Shown: in pieces, positions 44,831 to 54,384 of the stretch
Position numbering within the stretch: position 1 is the stretch's first letter
How the letters are laid out: each line of letters begins with the position of its first letter
Assembly: GCA_903632075.3 (NCBI GenBank)
Contig: CAHIKZ030003468.1
Location: 1 to 64,000, forward strand
Source: Acanthosepion pharaonis
Lineage: Eukaryota > Mollusca > Cephalopoda > Sepiida > Sepiidae
Length of the DNA: 64,000 nucleotides
Direction: 5' to 3'
The notes under the pieces: model-generated
Seen by the model: the letters and a program-made list of their open reading frames with translations, nothing else
The model's database searches: none
What the model was told of the DNA's origin: nothing
Program-made: the position numbers and the translations under genes

Positions 44831-45350
44831 TTCAACTGCGTCTCATTTTCATATTTTTGGTTTTGAGAAAAGGTTGTTTTTAGATGATACGAAGATCTTT
44901 TTTTTAAAGATTCTTTTCATATATTCTGGTCTAATTTTATTTCCCTCAGTTCAGCCAATTCATCCACGGAGAAACAAACTTGCTATTTGCTAATCAACGC
45001 TTGATGGAGAAATGAACAACCCATTAGATTTTTGAATAGCCAGCTCTCTGCGAGTTTTACTGATGCTACAAGGTCTTTGCATCTTTTTGCAATTGGTGGG
45101 ATGGTTGTGGAGGGGGTTACATTTTTAGATGATGTTGTTTCACTATTAATACTCCATTAGTTTAAAGATGTTTTCATGCACTCTTTAGTTGTGAAAATAA
45201 AAAGCCTGAAATTGGAAATAGCTTCTGACAGGATTTTAAGTTTCAGGAACCTAATTGTCATAGCTGTTCCATTAACGACTTTGACCAGAGAATTTTCAGT
45301 TTCACATTGCTTGCTTTGACAACTGACAAGGGTATCCATCCTGAGTGTTG
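44830..45350. other. No gene recognised
   Basis: No recognisable coding or RNA feature. The sequence grades into the 85-bp minisatellite at the right. Confidence 0.45.
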
Positions 45351-45351
45351 C

Positions 45352-45715
45352 GATAAAATTAGTAATAAAATAATAGTAATAATGCAGAGTGTATTGACCC
45401 AGAGTATTGAAAGATGCAATAAAATTAGTAATAAAATAATAGTAATAATGAAGAGTGTATAGAGTCAGAGTGTTGGGATAAAAAGCAACAATAATAAGAT
45501 GGAATGAAACTAGTAATAAAATAATAGTAATAATGAAGAGTGTATAGAGCCAGAGTGTTGGGATAAAAAGCAACAATAATAAGATGGAATGAAACTAGTA
45601 ATAAAATAATAGTAATAATGAAGAGTGTATAGAGCCAGAGATTTGGGATAAAAAGCAACAATAATAAGATGGAATCAAACTAGTATTAAAATAATAATGA
45701 AGAGTGTATAGAATT
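45352..45715. repeat. Third block of the 85-bp minisatellite
   Basis: About four units ('AAAATAATAGTAATAATGAA', 'GAGCCAGAGTGTTGGGATAA'), some with GATGGAATGAAACTAG in place of GATGGAATCAAACTAG, a variant not seen in the main array. That suggests separate local amplification. Confidence 0.9.
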
Positions 45716-45959
45716 GGTTTGTACTGCGTAAAACAATAAACCATATCAGTCAAAATTTCTTAGTCAATGGAGACAATATACCAGATGCATATATTAGATT
45801 GATAGGGGGAAGGGAATACAAGAAGGAGGGGAAGTGTCTTTTAAAAAGATGAGCTGGACGGAGGAGTTTTTGGAAAAGAAAGAGTTAAGGATGTAGCGGA
45901 TGGGTGGTGGTAAGATTTTCCTTAAAATTTGGAAGTATGTATATTGGTTTATACAGTGT

Positions 45960-45962
45960 GTG

Positions 45963-45998
<36 letters not shown>

Positions 45999-46132
45999 AC
46001 ATGAGCTGATAGCCTAATGGTGAGACTCTCCAACTGATGTCAAATCAATTGGGTTTCGATCCCAACTTGAAGCAATTGTATTTCTAGCCACACTGATGAG
46101 CTGTTATACAGTGAAACTGTCTGTCTGTGGAT

Positions 46133-46170
<38 letters not shown>
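45960..46170 (+). repeat. tRNA-derived SINE between two TA tracts
   Basis: 45995-46080 carries A-box 'TAGCCTAATGGTGAGAC' and B-box-like 'GGGTTTCGATCCC', one of the clearest tRNA-like modules here. The tail 'GAAACTGTCTGTCTGTGGAT' leads into (TA)n at 46136-46168. Another TA tract (45967-45995) abuts its 5' side. Confidence 0.65.
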
Positions 46171-46171
<1 letters not shown>

Positions 46172-46473
46172 GTATATTTTGACAGCATGTTTTCATTGGG
46201 ACATGTCTCATTAAGTAATTTAGATCAAGTTTTGTCTACTTACAACAATAGTATCTGGGCATGATGCAATCACAGATGACACAATATTTTCCAATGCCAA
46301 AAAAATTTCATAATACACCCTAAAAATAGATTCATATTACTGCACACCACTGCAAATGACCTAACCTAAAGGAAAAATAGAAATCAATTACACCGTGTCA
46401 TTCTAGTTATTCTAAAACAGCATGGTGAAAGAAAGGAAACTAAAGCATTTGTTTCAGTTAATTTGCACAGGGT

Positions 46474-46520
<47 letters not shown>

Positions 46521-47055
46521 TTCACTTATTTTGAAGATATTGAAAACATTCTCATGATTCTTATTACAATTGGCAACCCTTTTCCTTTATACATTGCAAC
46601 AATGTCATTGTTAAATAAATAAGCTGAAAGTATGTTGTGTCTCAAAGAATTTGGTTGTAAAACTAACCTCTAAGTTTGTCTGATATATTTTTTTCGATTA
46701 AATTTTTTTTTTTTTGCTTAACAATGTCATGTTAATTCAATTTGTTTATCCTTGTTTCCATTCAGTTATTTGCCCTTTTTAGCGCCCCCTGTTGATCATC
46801 TCATTTAAAACTAGCTGAAACCCTAGCACAATTCAGCATTTTTTAATCTTTTTTGATAATGAACCCCTGATGTTCTGTATAGTGAACAATTTTTTTTTCT
46901 TTTAAACTCGAGTCATGACAAAAATAACAATAGAAGATAACAATAGACTTTGAAACAAATTTATCAGAGAGTTCCTAAAACAAAATGGCTGACAAAGTAC
47001 TGCTTGAATTTAAGACATTTCACTCTCAGTTTAAAATGATGTCTTCTTTTTCCTT
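46170..47055. other. No gene recognised
   Basis: A (TA)n tract at 46475-46516 and T/A runs. No coding or RNA feature is supported. Confidence 0.5.
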
Positions 47056-47058
47056 ATA

Positions 47059-47315
47059 CAGTGTAACCCGGATATAAGAAACCCGAATATAAGAGAGATT
47101 TTCTCTGGTCCCAAATTAGAACCCATACTGACCTAAACAAAATAGACCAAACCCGGATATAAGAGAAACCCAGATATAAGAGAGATTTTCTCTGGTCCCA
47201 AATTAGAGCCCATACTTACCTAAACAAAATAGACCAAATCCGGATATAAGAGAAACCCGGATATAAGAGACGACTTCTCCGGTCCCGACAACTCTCATAT
47301 ATCCGGGTTACACTG
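47059..47315. mobile_element. pogo/Tigger-type MITE with TA target duplication
   Basis: Inverted ends 'CAGTGTAACCCGGATATAAG' (47059) and 'TATATCCGGGTTACACTG' (to 47315), flanked on both sides by TA (47057-47058 and 47316-47317), are the hallmark of Tc1/mariner-superfamily pogo/Tigger elements. The 257-bp body holds a partial internal duplication ('GAGATTTTCTCTGGTCCCAA' twice, about 86 bases apart) and no transposase, so it needs an enzyme from elsewhere. Confidence 0.85.
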
Positions 47316-47399
47316 TATTGTGGCTTAAAGATAGTTTTTTTTTCCTTTATTTCAGATGAGAACTTGAAAATTTTCCCATATATTTCAGTGAAATTTTCA

Positions 47400-47480
47400 C
47401 CTTCCAAAATTATTGTCCTCATCTTTGTTGTTGTTATCACAACATTTTGGCCATGTTTTCTGGCCTTCATCAGCTGTATA
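47400..47480 (-). repeat. Element C-related end with hammerhead-like motif
   Basis: On minus: CTGATGA, a stem (AGGCC...GGCC), AAAA, then a TGTTGT/ACAACA hairpin, then 'CAAAGATGAGGACAATAA'. It is related to the ends of element C ('CTGAAGAAGGC...GGCCGAAACGTTGT'). The hammerhead ribozyme core needs GAAA after stem II and a proper cleavage triplet; this copy does not fit fully. Confidence 0.35.
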
Positions 47481-47489
47481 CTGATCCGA

Positions 47490-48905
47490 GTAAGTAGACT
47501 ATATAAAATGGGGAATCAATTCTCTATTACAATCAATATATAAACTGATCCCTCACTTTGTGACCATGTTATTTTTATTCCAGACAGCGTAAATAAATCA
47601 ATGAACTTTTTCTTTACTGGTTCCTCATCTTCATAAATTTAAGCATACTACCAGATTGGCAAGTAGGTATCACCATTTTACTGTTGAACTTTTTTTTTCT
47701 TGCACTTTTTCGCCTGTGGAACTACCTTCCAATTTCTTGCTTTCCTGATAACAGCCATTTTCAAAAATTTAAATGCACCATCAGTTGCCATCTTTTGTTT
47801 TCTTGAACCCTGTTCCTTTTTTTTTTGCCCTTTCCTCAATCATCCCCATTTTCAATCTTCTCATTCTCAGTCACTGCCACTCCAACCACCTATCTTCTAG
47901 TGGTATTGTCACCTTATGTGCAATGAAATGATTTAAAAAAAACAAAAAAAAAAAGACGACCTGCCAGCATTTAATTGATTTGATTTCTATGGCTTAATCC
48001 ATAGATTCATACCTAATCAGAATTTGGTAAACAAACAAGAAAAAACGTGGATATAAAGTGAGGGATCAATTCTATATTACAATCAATATATAAACTGACC
48101 CCTCACTTTGTGGCCACCGTATACATTTATATTCCAGACAATGTAAATAAATCTAAAAGACATGTCTGTGCGGCTAATCAGTATTTGATTGATTCATTTT
48201 CTGCGGCTTATCAACCTTATAGTCTAGTTAAATCTTTAATATGATTAGGTTTTTCCTAGAAAAATTCTCCACTTGACAGCCAGAAAATATTTTAGATCAT
48301 AAGTGGGTGGGGAGGTACTAATGTTTTAGTGATACAAGTCTGACTAATTAACCCATAGCTGGGGAAGACGAGATGGATTCATACTTAGTCAGAAGCAAGA
48401 AATTATAATGTGGATATAAATTGGGGGATCAATTCTTCAATATAATCGTTATATAAACTGATCCCTCACTTTGTGGTCATGATAATTTCTATACTTTTAT
48501 ATTCCAGAGAATGATTAAGTGATTTGTTTTCTATGGCTTATCAAGCTTTTGCAGGTTATTTAAAGCCAGAAAATTTATCTGTCATCCATCTTCAGCGATA
48601 CACTGTAAAGCAGTAAAGAAAAAGTTCATTGATTTATTTACGCTGTCTGTAATAAAAATAACCTGGTCACAAAGTGAGGGATCAGTTTTTATATTGATTG
48701 TAATAGAGAATTGATCCCCCATTTTATATAGTCTACTTACAATAATTTCTCTTTTAGTGATAATAAGGATTTAGTGATACAAGTCCTACTAATTAATCTA
48801 TAGCCGGGGCATGAAGAGATGTATTCATACCTTTCCCAAATCTATTTGTACGCAAATAAATATGACAAACACAACTTGAATTGGAACTCGGCCATTACTT
48901 TACTA
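47490..48905 (-). repeat. Cluster of minus-strand tRNA-SINE bodies alternating with palindrome P
   Basis: Palindrome P ('GTGAGGGATCA...TGATCCCTCAC' type) occurs at about 47500-47575, 48058-48114, 48424-48480 and 48672-48725. SINE bodies on minus (tail 'GCTTATCAACCTTATAG', body 'CAAGTCTGACTAATTAACCC') lie at 48170-48405, 48525-48600 and 48745-48900. The regular alternation suggests SINE and palindrome belong to one larger repeated unit. Confidence 0.6.
47625..47940 (+). pseudogene. Non-LTR retrotransposon 3' end
   Basis: 'ATAAATTTAAGCATACTACC' (EFKHTTR-like), 'TTTTTCGCCTGTGGAACTAC', 'AAAAATTTAAATGCACC' and the tail 'TATCTTCTAGTGGTATTGTC' plus an A-rich end follow the same order as 10440-10895. 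It is inserted within the SINE/palindrome cluster. Confidence 0.6.
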
Positions 48906-49505
48906 CTAACAACAACTAGAAGTTCATTTTTCTTGGAAATTTTCCTACTTATTTCATTGAAATTTTCACCTTCCAAAATTATAGTTTAGATATACAGGCA
49001 TAGAAAGTGTCAGTTTAGACTGACACCAGGGCGATATGTATTTAAAATTACCCTGCCCTTCATCTCTTAAAACAGATAGAAGCTTTTGGCAGCAAAAGGC
49101 AAGATGTCTACCATTTATTATTCAAGTCGCTTTTATGCTGACGTAACAAAAAGTGCATCAAAAAACAGTCGACGTTTCCGTTCTAGTCAGCTTGAGAGAA
49201 AATACCTTTTAGGCAATTTTTTTTTTTTTTTTTTTCCTTGATTTTATTTTTCTTTTTAACAGGTAAATGTTTTTCATGTTTGATGTGAACATTTTCTGTA
49301 AGCTCCTCCCCATCATTCAAACAAACGTGATCACTCATGTAAAGACTGAAATTTGGAGTTTTTTTTTGCTGAGAATATGGTCATAAAAATTTTTCTTATA
49401 TTAGGTGCAAAAAAAATTAAAAAGAAAAACGTCTCTATTTTTTCAAAAACGAGTACTAGCAACTCAACTTTTATACACACCAAATGTAGCAATATTTCCT
49501 TTCAT
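48905..49505. other. No gene recognised
   Basis: 'TTCATTGAAATTTTCACCTT' at about 48953 repeats a word at 47386. Otherwise the sequence is unclassified, with a T run at 49219-49238. Confidence 0.45.
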
Positions 49506-49507
49506 TA

Positions 49508-49806
49508 TACATATGGGGGAAACACCAGTTCTCATATGATCACAAAGTTAAGCAATTTCAAGCCTGGTCTGTACTTAGGTGGGTGACAATTTGCCCCAGA
49601 TGTAGTGATACTCGATTCTCCAAACACAAATTCTGAGCCATTATCCAAGCTTACCACACATGGTATTCCCAAGTGGTCACCCATCGAGGTACTGGCTAGG
49701 CTTGAAATTGCTTAACTTTAGTAATTGTATGAGAACCAGTGTTTCATCATGATATGGATGTATTGGAACTCAGCTCTCTAAGCACAAATTTCAAGCCATT
49801 ATCCAT
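49508..49806. repeat. Inverted pair of 5S-derived copies with tRNA-like pieces
   Basis: 5S-like in sense at 49508-49602 ('AAAGTTAAGCAATTTCAAGC', 'TACTTAGGTGGGTGAC') and antisense at 49656-49758 ('TCCCAAGTGGTCACCCATCG', 'GCTTAACTTTAGTAATTGTA'). Antisense tRNA-SINE head pieces follow each ('TGAGCCATTATCCAAGC', 'GGAACTCAGCTCTCTAAGC'). The arrangement is consistent with two composite SINEs in head-to-head contact. Confidence 0.6.
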
Positions 49807-49810
49807 TGCT

Positions 49811-50215
49811 TAGGACTAGACTGGAAGTTGTGGAGAGCCATAACCACCAAAGTCCTGTAGTGGCACAGTGGATGGCTGAGCAGGAATGAAGATGGATGAT
49901 TGTCGGATAGGAAGTTGTGGAGAGTCATAATACAGTACATAAAAGAAAAAGAAGTGGATAGCAGAACAGGGACAAAGGAAGCATCGCTTAGAACTACAAG
50001 AGACAGGAAGTTGTGGAGAGCCATGATCGCACTCATCCTGTAGTGACATTGCACATAAAAGAAGTGTGTGGATGGCTGAGTGGGAACAAAGAGGAATGTT
50101 GAAGAATCAAACATTGCTTCAAATTAAAAAAGATAGGAAATTGTGGAGAGCCTTGTCCTGAAGGGACATGACACATAAAAGAAGAGAGTGAATAGCTGAG
50201 CAGAGGCAAAGCGTA
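49811..50215 (+). pseudogene. Tandem fragments of a non-LTR ORF terminus
   Basis: 'GGAAGTTGTGGAGAGCC' or a close variant occurs at about 49823, 49911, 50007 and 50137, each followed by 'CATAAAAGAAG...GGATGGCTGAGC'-type sequence. They encode repeated 'RKLWRAM' ends of a LINE-type ORF2. Four copies in 400 bases indicate local duplication of the terminus. Confidence 0.6.
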
Positions 50216-50259
50216 ATAGGAAGTTTTGGGGGATTTTTTTTTAAAGTAATGTTCACCCT

Positions 50260-50450
50260 TTACAAGGCCCGGGGGCCACTCAAGTTAGAGGGCTACATTG
50301 CATATAGGAGTGAAACGGTTAATGGTTAATCCTAGCCTTGAACAGGTTAAGACTGCAGTGATCAGGGAAACATCCTCTTGGGAGTCAGTTCCATACAGCA
50401 GTAGTTCACAGGAAGAAGCTGTTTGAGTGGAACATAATTCTCACTGATGG
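50260..50450 (+). repeat. Diverged repeat F fragment
   Basis: 'TTTACAAGGCCCGGGGGCCA' and 'AATCCTAGCCTTGAACAGG' echo repeat F at 14770-14905. 'CAGTAGTTCACAGGAAGAAG' continues beyond it. Confidence 0.4.
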
Positions 50451-50454
50451 ATTT

Positions 50455-50855
50455 TGGTTTGGTTTGTTTTGTTTTGTGGCATATCAACCTCAATGGGTTA
50501 TTTAATGCCGACAACATTTTTAGGATAGATTCGTATGAATAGAATATGTATTCTTTGGTTTAGATTGGTTTGGTTTATTTTGTTTTACGGCATATCAACC
50601 TCAATGGGTTATTTAATGCCGACAACATTTTTAGGATAGATTCGTATGAATAGAATATGTATTCTTTGGTTTAGATTGTTTGGGTTTATTTTGTTTTACG
50701 GCATACGAAACTCAATGGGTTATTGAATGTCGACAACATTTTTAGGATAGATTCGTATGAATAGAATATGTATTCTTTGGTTTAGATTGGTTTGGTTTAT
50801 TTTGTTTCATGGCATATCAACCTCAATGGGTTATTTAATGCTGACAAGATTTTTA
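50455..50855 (+). repeat. Tandem array, 111-bp unit, about 3.5 copies
   Basis: 'GGCATATCAACCTCAATGGG' starts units at about 50478, 50589, 50700 and 50811 (spacing 111). Units also hold 'TAGATTCGTATGAATAGAAT' and 'TTCTTTGGTTTAGATTG'. The first part resembles the tRNA-SINE tail ('GGCTTATCAACC...GGTTATTTAAAGCC'), so the array may derive from a SINE tail. Confidence 0.8.
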
Positions 50856-50984
50856 TTTCTGGTAATATTTTCTTTTTTCAAATATTTATTGCTGATACTA
50901 ATTTTTTTTTAAAAGTATTTCTGGTATTAAAATCTATTTTTACACTTTCATACTGTTTTGAGTCAGGTTGTGGGATCAACTATT

Positions 50985-51150
50985 TGCCCATAGCTGGGAC
51001 CCTGACAGGTGCTACCACCCCGGGTCAGGGTGGACCTGGGAACACCAGCAATTAAGAGGTGGTTCCACACTCCAAAAAACCTCCTGATCAGAGCCCTTGC
51101 TGCTGGACGTAGTTTATCATCTTACCCAGGATGCGGATGCAGTTTATCGT
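50985..51150 (+). repeat. Interspersed repeat A
   Basis: The least degraded copy: 'GACAGGTGCTACCACCCCGG', 'GTCAGGGTGGACCTGGGAAC', 'AAGAGGTGGTTCCACACTCC', 'CTGATCAGAGCCCTTGCTGC'. Class unknown. Confidence 0.6.
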
Positions 51151-51207
51151 CATACCCAGGATGCTCTCACTGATGGAATACAGGGGGAATGTATGCGGTT
51201 TGCTACT

Positions 51208-51256
51208 ATTTCAAGCCTGGTCTGTACTTAGGTGGGTGACAATTTGCCCCAGATGT
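51208..51256 (+). repeat. 5S-derived fragment identical to 49555-49603
   Basis: Forty-nine bases starting 'ATTTCAAGCCTGGTCTGTAC' are the same as 49555-49603 with no difference, although other 5S-derived copies in the window are clearly diverged. Confidence 0.8.
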
Positions 51257-51354
51257 CTTTGCCATGAAGGTTTGAAATGGTATGTCCAGGGAATGTAGTT
51301 TGCTCAAGCACTTTCCATAGAAGTAGCGACAGAACAGCAAGAGGCTCACCACCC

Positions 51355-51505
51355 ACCACTCCTGCAAATTCGAGAAAAAGATTTTCTCAAGCTAGCTTTA
51401 AATTATTTTCTAACTGATTCACAAAAGTTTGCACCTCTGTGTGAAATTAGATTTTTGATCCTTTCTATGGATATAAAAATAGAAGCATACTGCTTCTCAG
51501 GGTTA
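51355..51505 (+). repeat. Direct repeat M, copy 1
   Basis: 'CACTCCTGCAAATTC', 'AAAAGTTTGCACCTCT', 'TTTTTGATCCTTTCTA' and 'GAAGCATACTGCTTCTCAGG' match 52592-52740. Copies 1 and 2 bracket the unidentified frame at 51860-52174. Confidence 0.75.
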
Positions 51506-51859
51506 ATAACAGAGAGGTTGAAGGATGGAGAATAAAACATCACCCACAAAGGCTTGGTGATACTTTTAGATTCTATCAAGGCTTTGTGGAGACTGTCTAC
51601 ATCCTGAAAGGATATGATAAATAAAAGAATAAAAGATTCAATGCTGTATTTGGTTTTCTTTTTGTTTTTTGTTTTTTATTCTGGTTAAATCTTTAACAGG
51701 ATTAGGTTTTTCCCCCAAAAAATCTCCGCTTGAAATATGTATACAAATATACTTATTATCCAAAAAAAAAATGACAGGAATATTTATGTATAGAGTGCCA
51801 CTTTCACTGAGATTCAGTGCGATACACTTTGAATCAGATTTCAACCCCGACAACACTAG

Positions 51860-52174
51860 ACTCTCACAGAACCAGAACTTATCCAAATATTCATCCAATC
51901 ATTAGAAAGGCTGCTTTTAAACATAAACAATAACAAACTCACTGATGAGGAAAATAAGAAAGCTTTAAAAAAAAAAAAAACTAATAAAAGATTACTTGAC
52001 ATTGAGACTGGAACCTTTGAAAACAAGTCTCTCTATTCTATGAAAGATGTCTCGAATCAGAAATGCATTCCCAAAAAAAGTGAGGTTTATCACGCATTAA
52101 TGCATTATATAAACAGAAAGGTAGCCTGCAAGATGCTCACGCATAAAGGGTTACCCTCATTGCGAAAGTATTGA
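51860..52174 (+). pseudogene. Unidentified 104-codon open frame without start codon
   Basis: From just after a TAG at 51857-51859 to a TGA at 52172-52174, one frame stays open for 104 codons in AT-rich DNA, with ordinary, non-repetitive composition. Examples are 'TEPELIQIFIQSLERLLLNI', 'LLDIETGTFENKSLYSMKDV' and 'MHYINRKVACKMLTHKGLP'. The preceding segment (51780-51860) looks coding in a different frame, so a frameshift is likely. Repeat M flanks it on both sides, suggesting an unrecognised transposon gene. No family named. Confidence 0.35.
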
Positions 52175-52591
52175 TGAACATTACATTATCTAGGCTCTCA
52201 TCATTTTTATAAAAGTCATCTCCTCATGACCCAGTTTGAGTTTTGTTCTGGTAAGGTAATGCAACGATGGCATATATGTCGTCAAACAACTCCAAGAAGT
52301 TTCTTACCTCTCTAATAGGAAACAGTATACATGCTTTGTCGACTTCACAGTGGCATATAACCACATCAATAGACTTTTCTTCTCATCCATTAGAAACTGG
52401 TATTGGAATCAAATCCTATATATATATATTTTTTTTTTTTCAACCAATAAAATCCCATCAGAAGGCCTGTTTGATAAACAATCGTTAGAGGGACAATTAC
52501 CACCAAAATACTTGCAGGCATAGTTGTAGATCTGCCATGTTTTATTTTTGGCACATTTAGAAAATGACAATAAAATGAAAATGACCCTTCA

Positions 52592-52740
52592 CCACTCCTG
52601 CAAATTCAAGAAAAAAAATTTCGCAAGCCACCATTAAATTATTTTCTAACCAATTCCCAAAAGTTTGCACCTCTATGTAAAATTAGATTTTTGATCCTTT
52701 CTAGGGATATAAAAATAGAAGCATACTGCTTCTCAGGATT
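52592..52740 (+). repeat. Direct repeat M, copy 2
   Basis: Homologous to 51355-51505 with scattered substitutions. The 1.1 kb interval between copies could be an element with repeated ends or a local duplication. Confidence 0.75.
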
Positions 52741-52764
52741 AAAAATAATTTCGGAGGTCAGTTT

Positions 52765-52810
52765 GTTGTGTGTGTATGTGTGTGTATACACACACACATA
52801 CACACACAAC
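52765..52810. repeat. Near-perfect TG/CA palindrome, 46 bp
   Basis: 'GTTGTGTGTGTATGTGTG' reads into its own reverse complement 'CACACATACACACACAAC' with no real loop. The arms differ by one GT unit. It can form a long hairpin or cruciform. Confidence 0.85.
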
Positions 52811-52819
52811 AACAGAAAA

Positions 52820-53275
52820 TGACATTTCACACCGACACTTAATTATTTGATAAAACAAACCTCACTGCAAAGAAAATTGAACTAACGCTCTGCTTCTATT
52901 TTTTCTTTAGAGAATAACTTTTTGTATGTTGTTAAATGTTTGGAATCCCAACACTCGGATAGCAACAAAACACCTGGGTAGATGGATCCGAACACTGTCT
53001 TCCAAGCTTGTAATTCCCTAAATGCATTGATCTAACAGAGGACCTGTATCGATCTACAGAATCTTAAATGTCAGGCAAGGACTGCAATATAGAAACATTT
53101 CAAACCTCAGCAGGAGTACGACTAGAAAGAAATGGGATCCCCAGTCTATTTAATCTTTAATCTTATTTAATCTGTTTAATGCTAGCCTAATGGATATGTC
53201 ACTTGCATGTTATCTTGGTGCCGGGGCAGAATTCACTTGTAAATTTTATGTTTGTTTTAGGATGAAAGAAGTGGT
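52820..53275. other. No gene recognised
   Basis: Mixed sequence without a supported frame, RNA or repeat. Confidence 0.4.
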
Positions 53276-53280
53276 TCTAG

Positions 53281-54080
53281 GACAGTTGCATTTAGTACAA
53301 TCTGGGCATTTGCGGCCCAGACAATGGCATCCCTGGATAATTGCATACCACTGATAATTTTTTGAAGCTTTCAAAGGCAATTACCGTAACATTCATTTCA
53401 AGATTCTGAAAACTTTCCTCGCAAAAAGAAGCAGAAAAAGCAAGGTTGACAAACAGTTGCATCCCTAGCCAAATGTATCTCTAGATAATTGCGTACCCCT
53501 GATAATTTTTTGAAGCAATTATTTTAACTTTTGAAAAACGCATAGGTTGAAATCATAAATTTTTAAAAAAAGGAATAAAATAAAAAAAATTAAAAGTTTA
53601 TTTTTGTTTAAAATGCAATGACAGATTAGTAGCGTTCAAAGATTGCTCTACACATCACCAGGATGTTTTTATTTGATTGGCATTTTTTTTTTTTTGTGAT
53701 AATGGTAGCTGTAATTTTCCTCGTTCACAAATATTTTTCCACCAGTGTTTGATTTTCGGAACTAAGCCATGGGTTCCAAATAAGAATATAATCTATAAAA
53801 TCCAGAATCTGTTAGATGTTTGTGGTACGCACTGCTGGAGTGAACTGAAACTGCTAGCTTAATTTTCTCTTGCATTAAAAAAGAAATTTTTTCTCTATTT
53901 TTTTTTTTATTTATGGTAACTACCTTTCTGCTTGTTTAGAGTAATTAAAGGTATTGGTGTGCAAATTTCTATATTAAACAACTCTAAAAAAGATGGTAAA
54001 GTCAAAAAAATTATCAGAGGTACGTAAAATATCCAGGGACACATTTGTTTAAGGATGCAAATGTCCAGTTGGCAACTGTC
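53281..54080. mobile_element. TIR element of about 800 bp, class uncertain
   Basis: The left end begins 'GACAGTTGCATTTAG' and the right end finishes 'GGCAACTGTC'. Both have subterminal 'CCTGGATA' and 'CTGATAATTTTTT' blocks in opposite orientation. An extra direct copy of the left end sits at 53447-53522 ('CAGTTGCATCCCTAG', 'CCCTGATAATTTTTTGAAGC'). No clear target duplication. The 61-codon frame at 53677-53862 has no recognised family. Confidence 0.55.
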
Positions 54081-54169
54081 TGGTATTGTTTGAATGTACC
54101 TTTTATGAGTGACTTGTATTTTTTCTTTTTGATTAACCCCACAAAACCCCGACTCTTTTAAAAAATATA

Positions 54170-54172
<3 letters not shown>

Positions 54173-54209
<37 letters not shown>
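54173..54209. repeat. (TA)n microsatellite
   Basis: Pure TA tract of about 37 bases. Confidence 0.9.
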
Positions 54210-54212
<3 letters not shown>

Positions 54213-54384
54213 GTAGTTAACGGTACTATCGTTCGTGTTAAACACAAATTTGCACTAAGCCCCATGGAGTCTATGACAAAAGACATCCTATCTCCCCTGC
54301 TGGTTACTTTCCATCTCTGGTAAATAATTGTTGAATTCTATGAGCAATTTCCATTGTTTTCTCAACAACACAACCTACAAAGCT

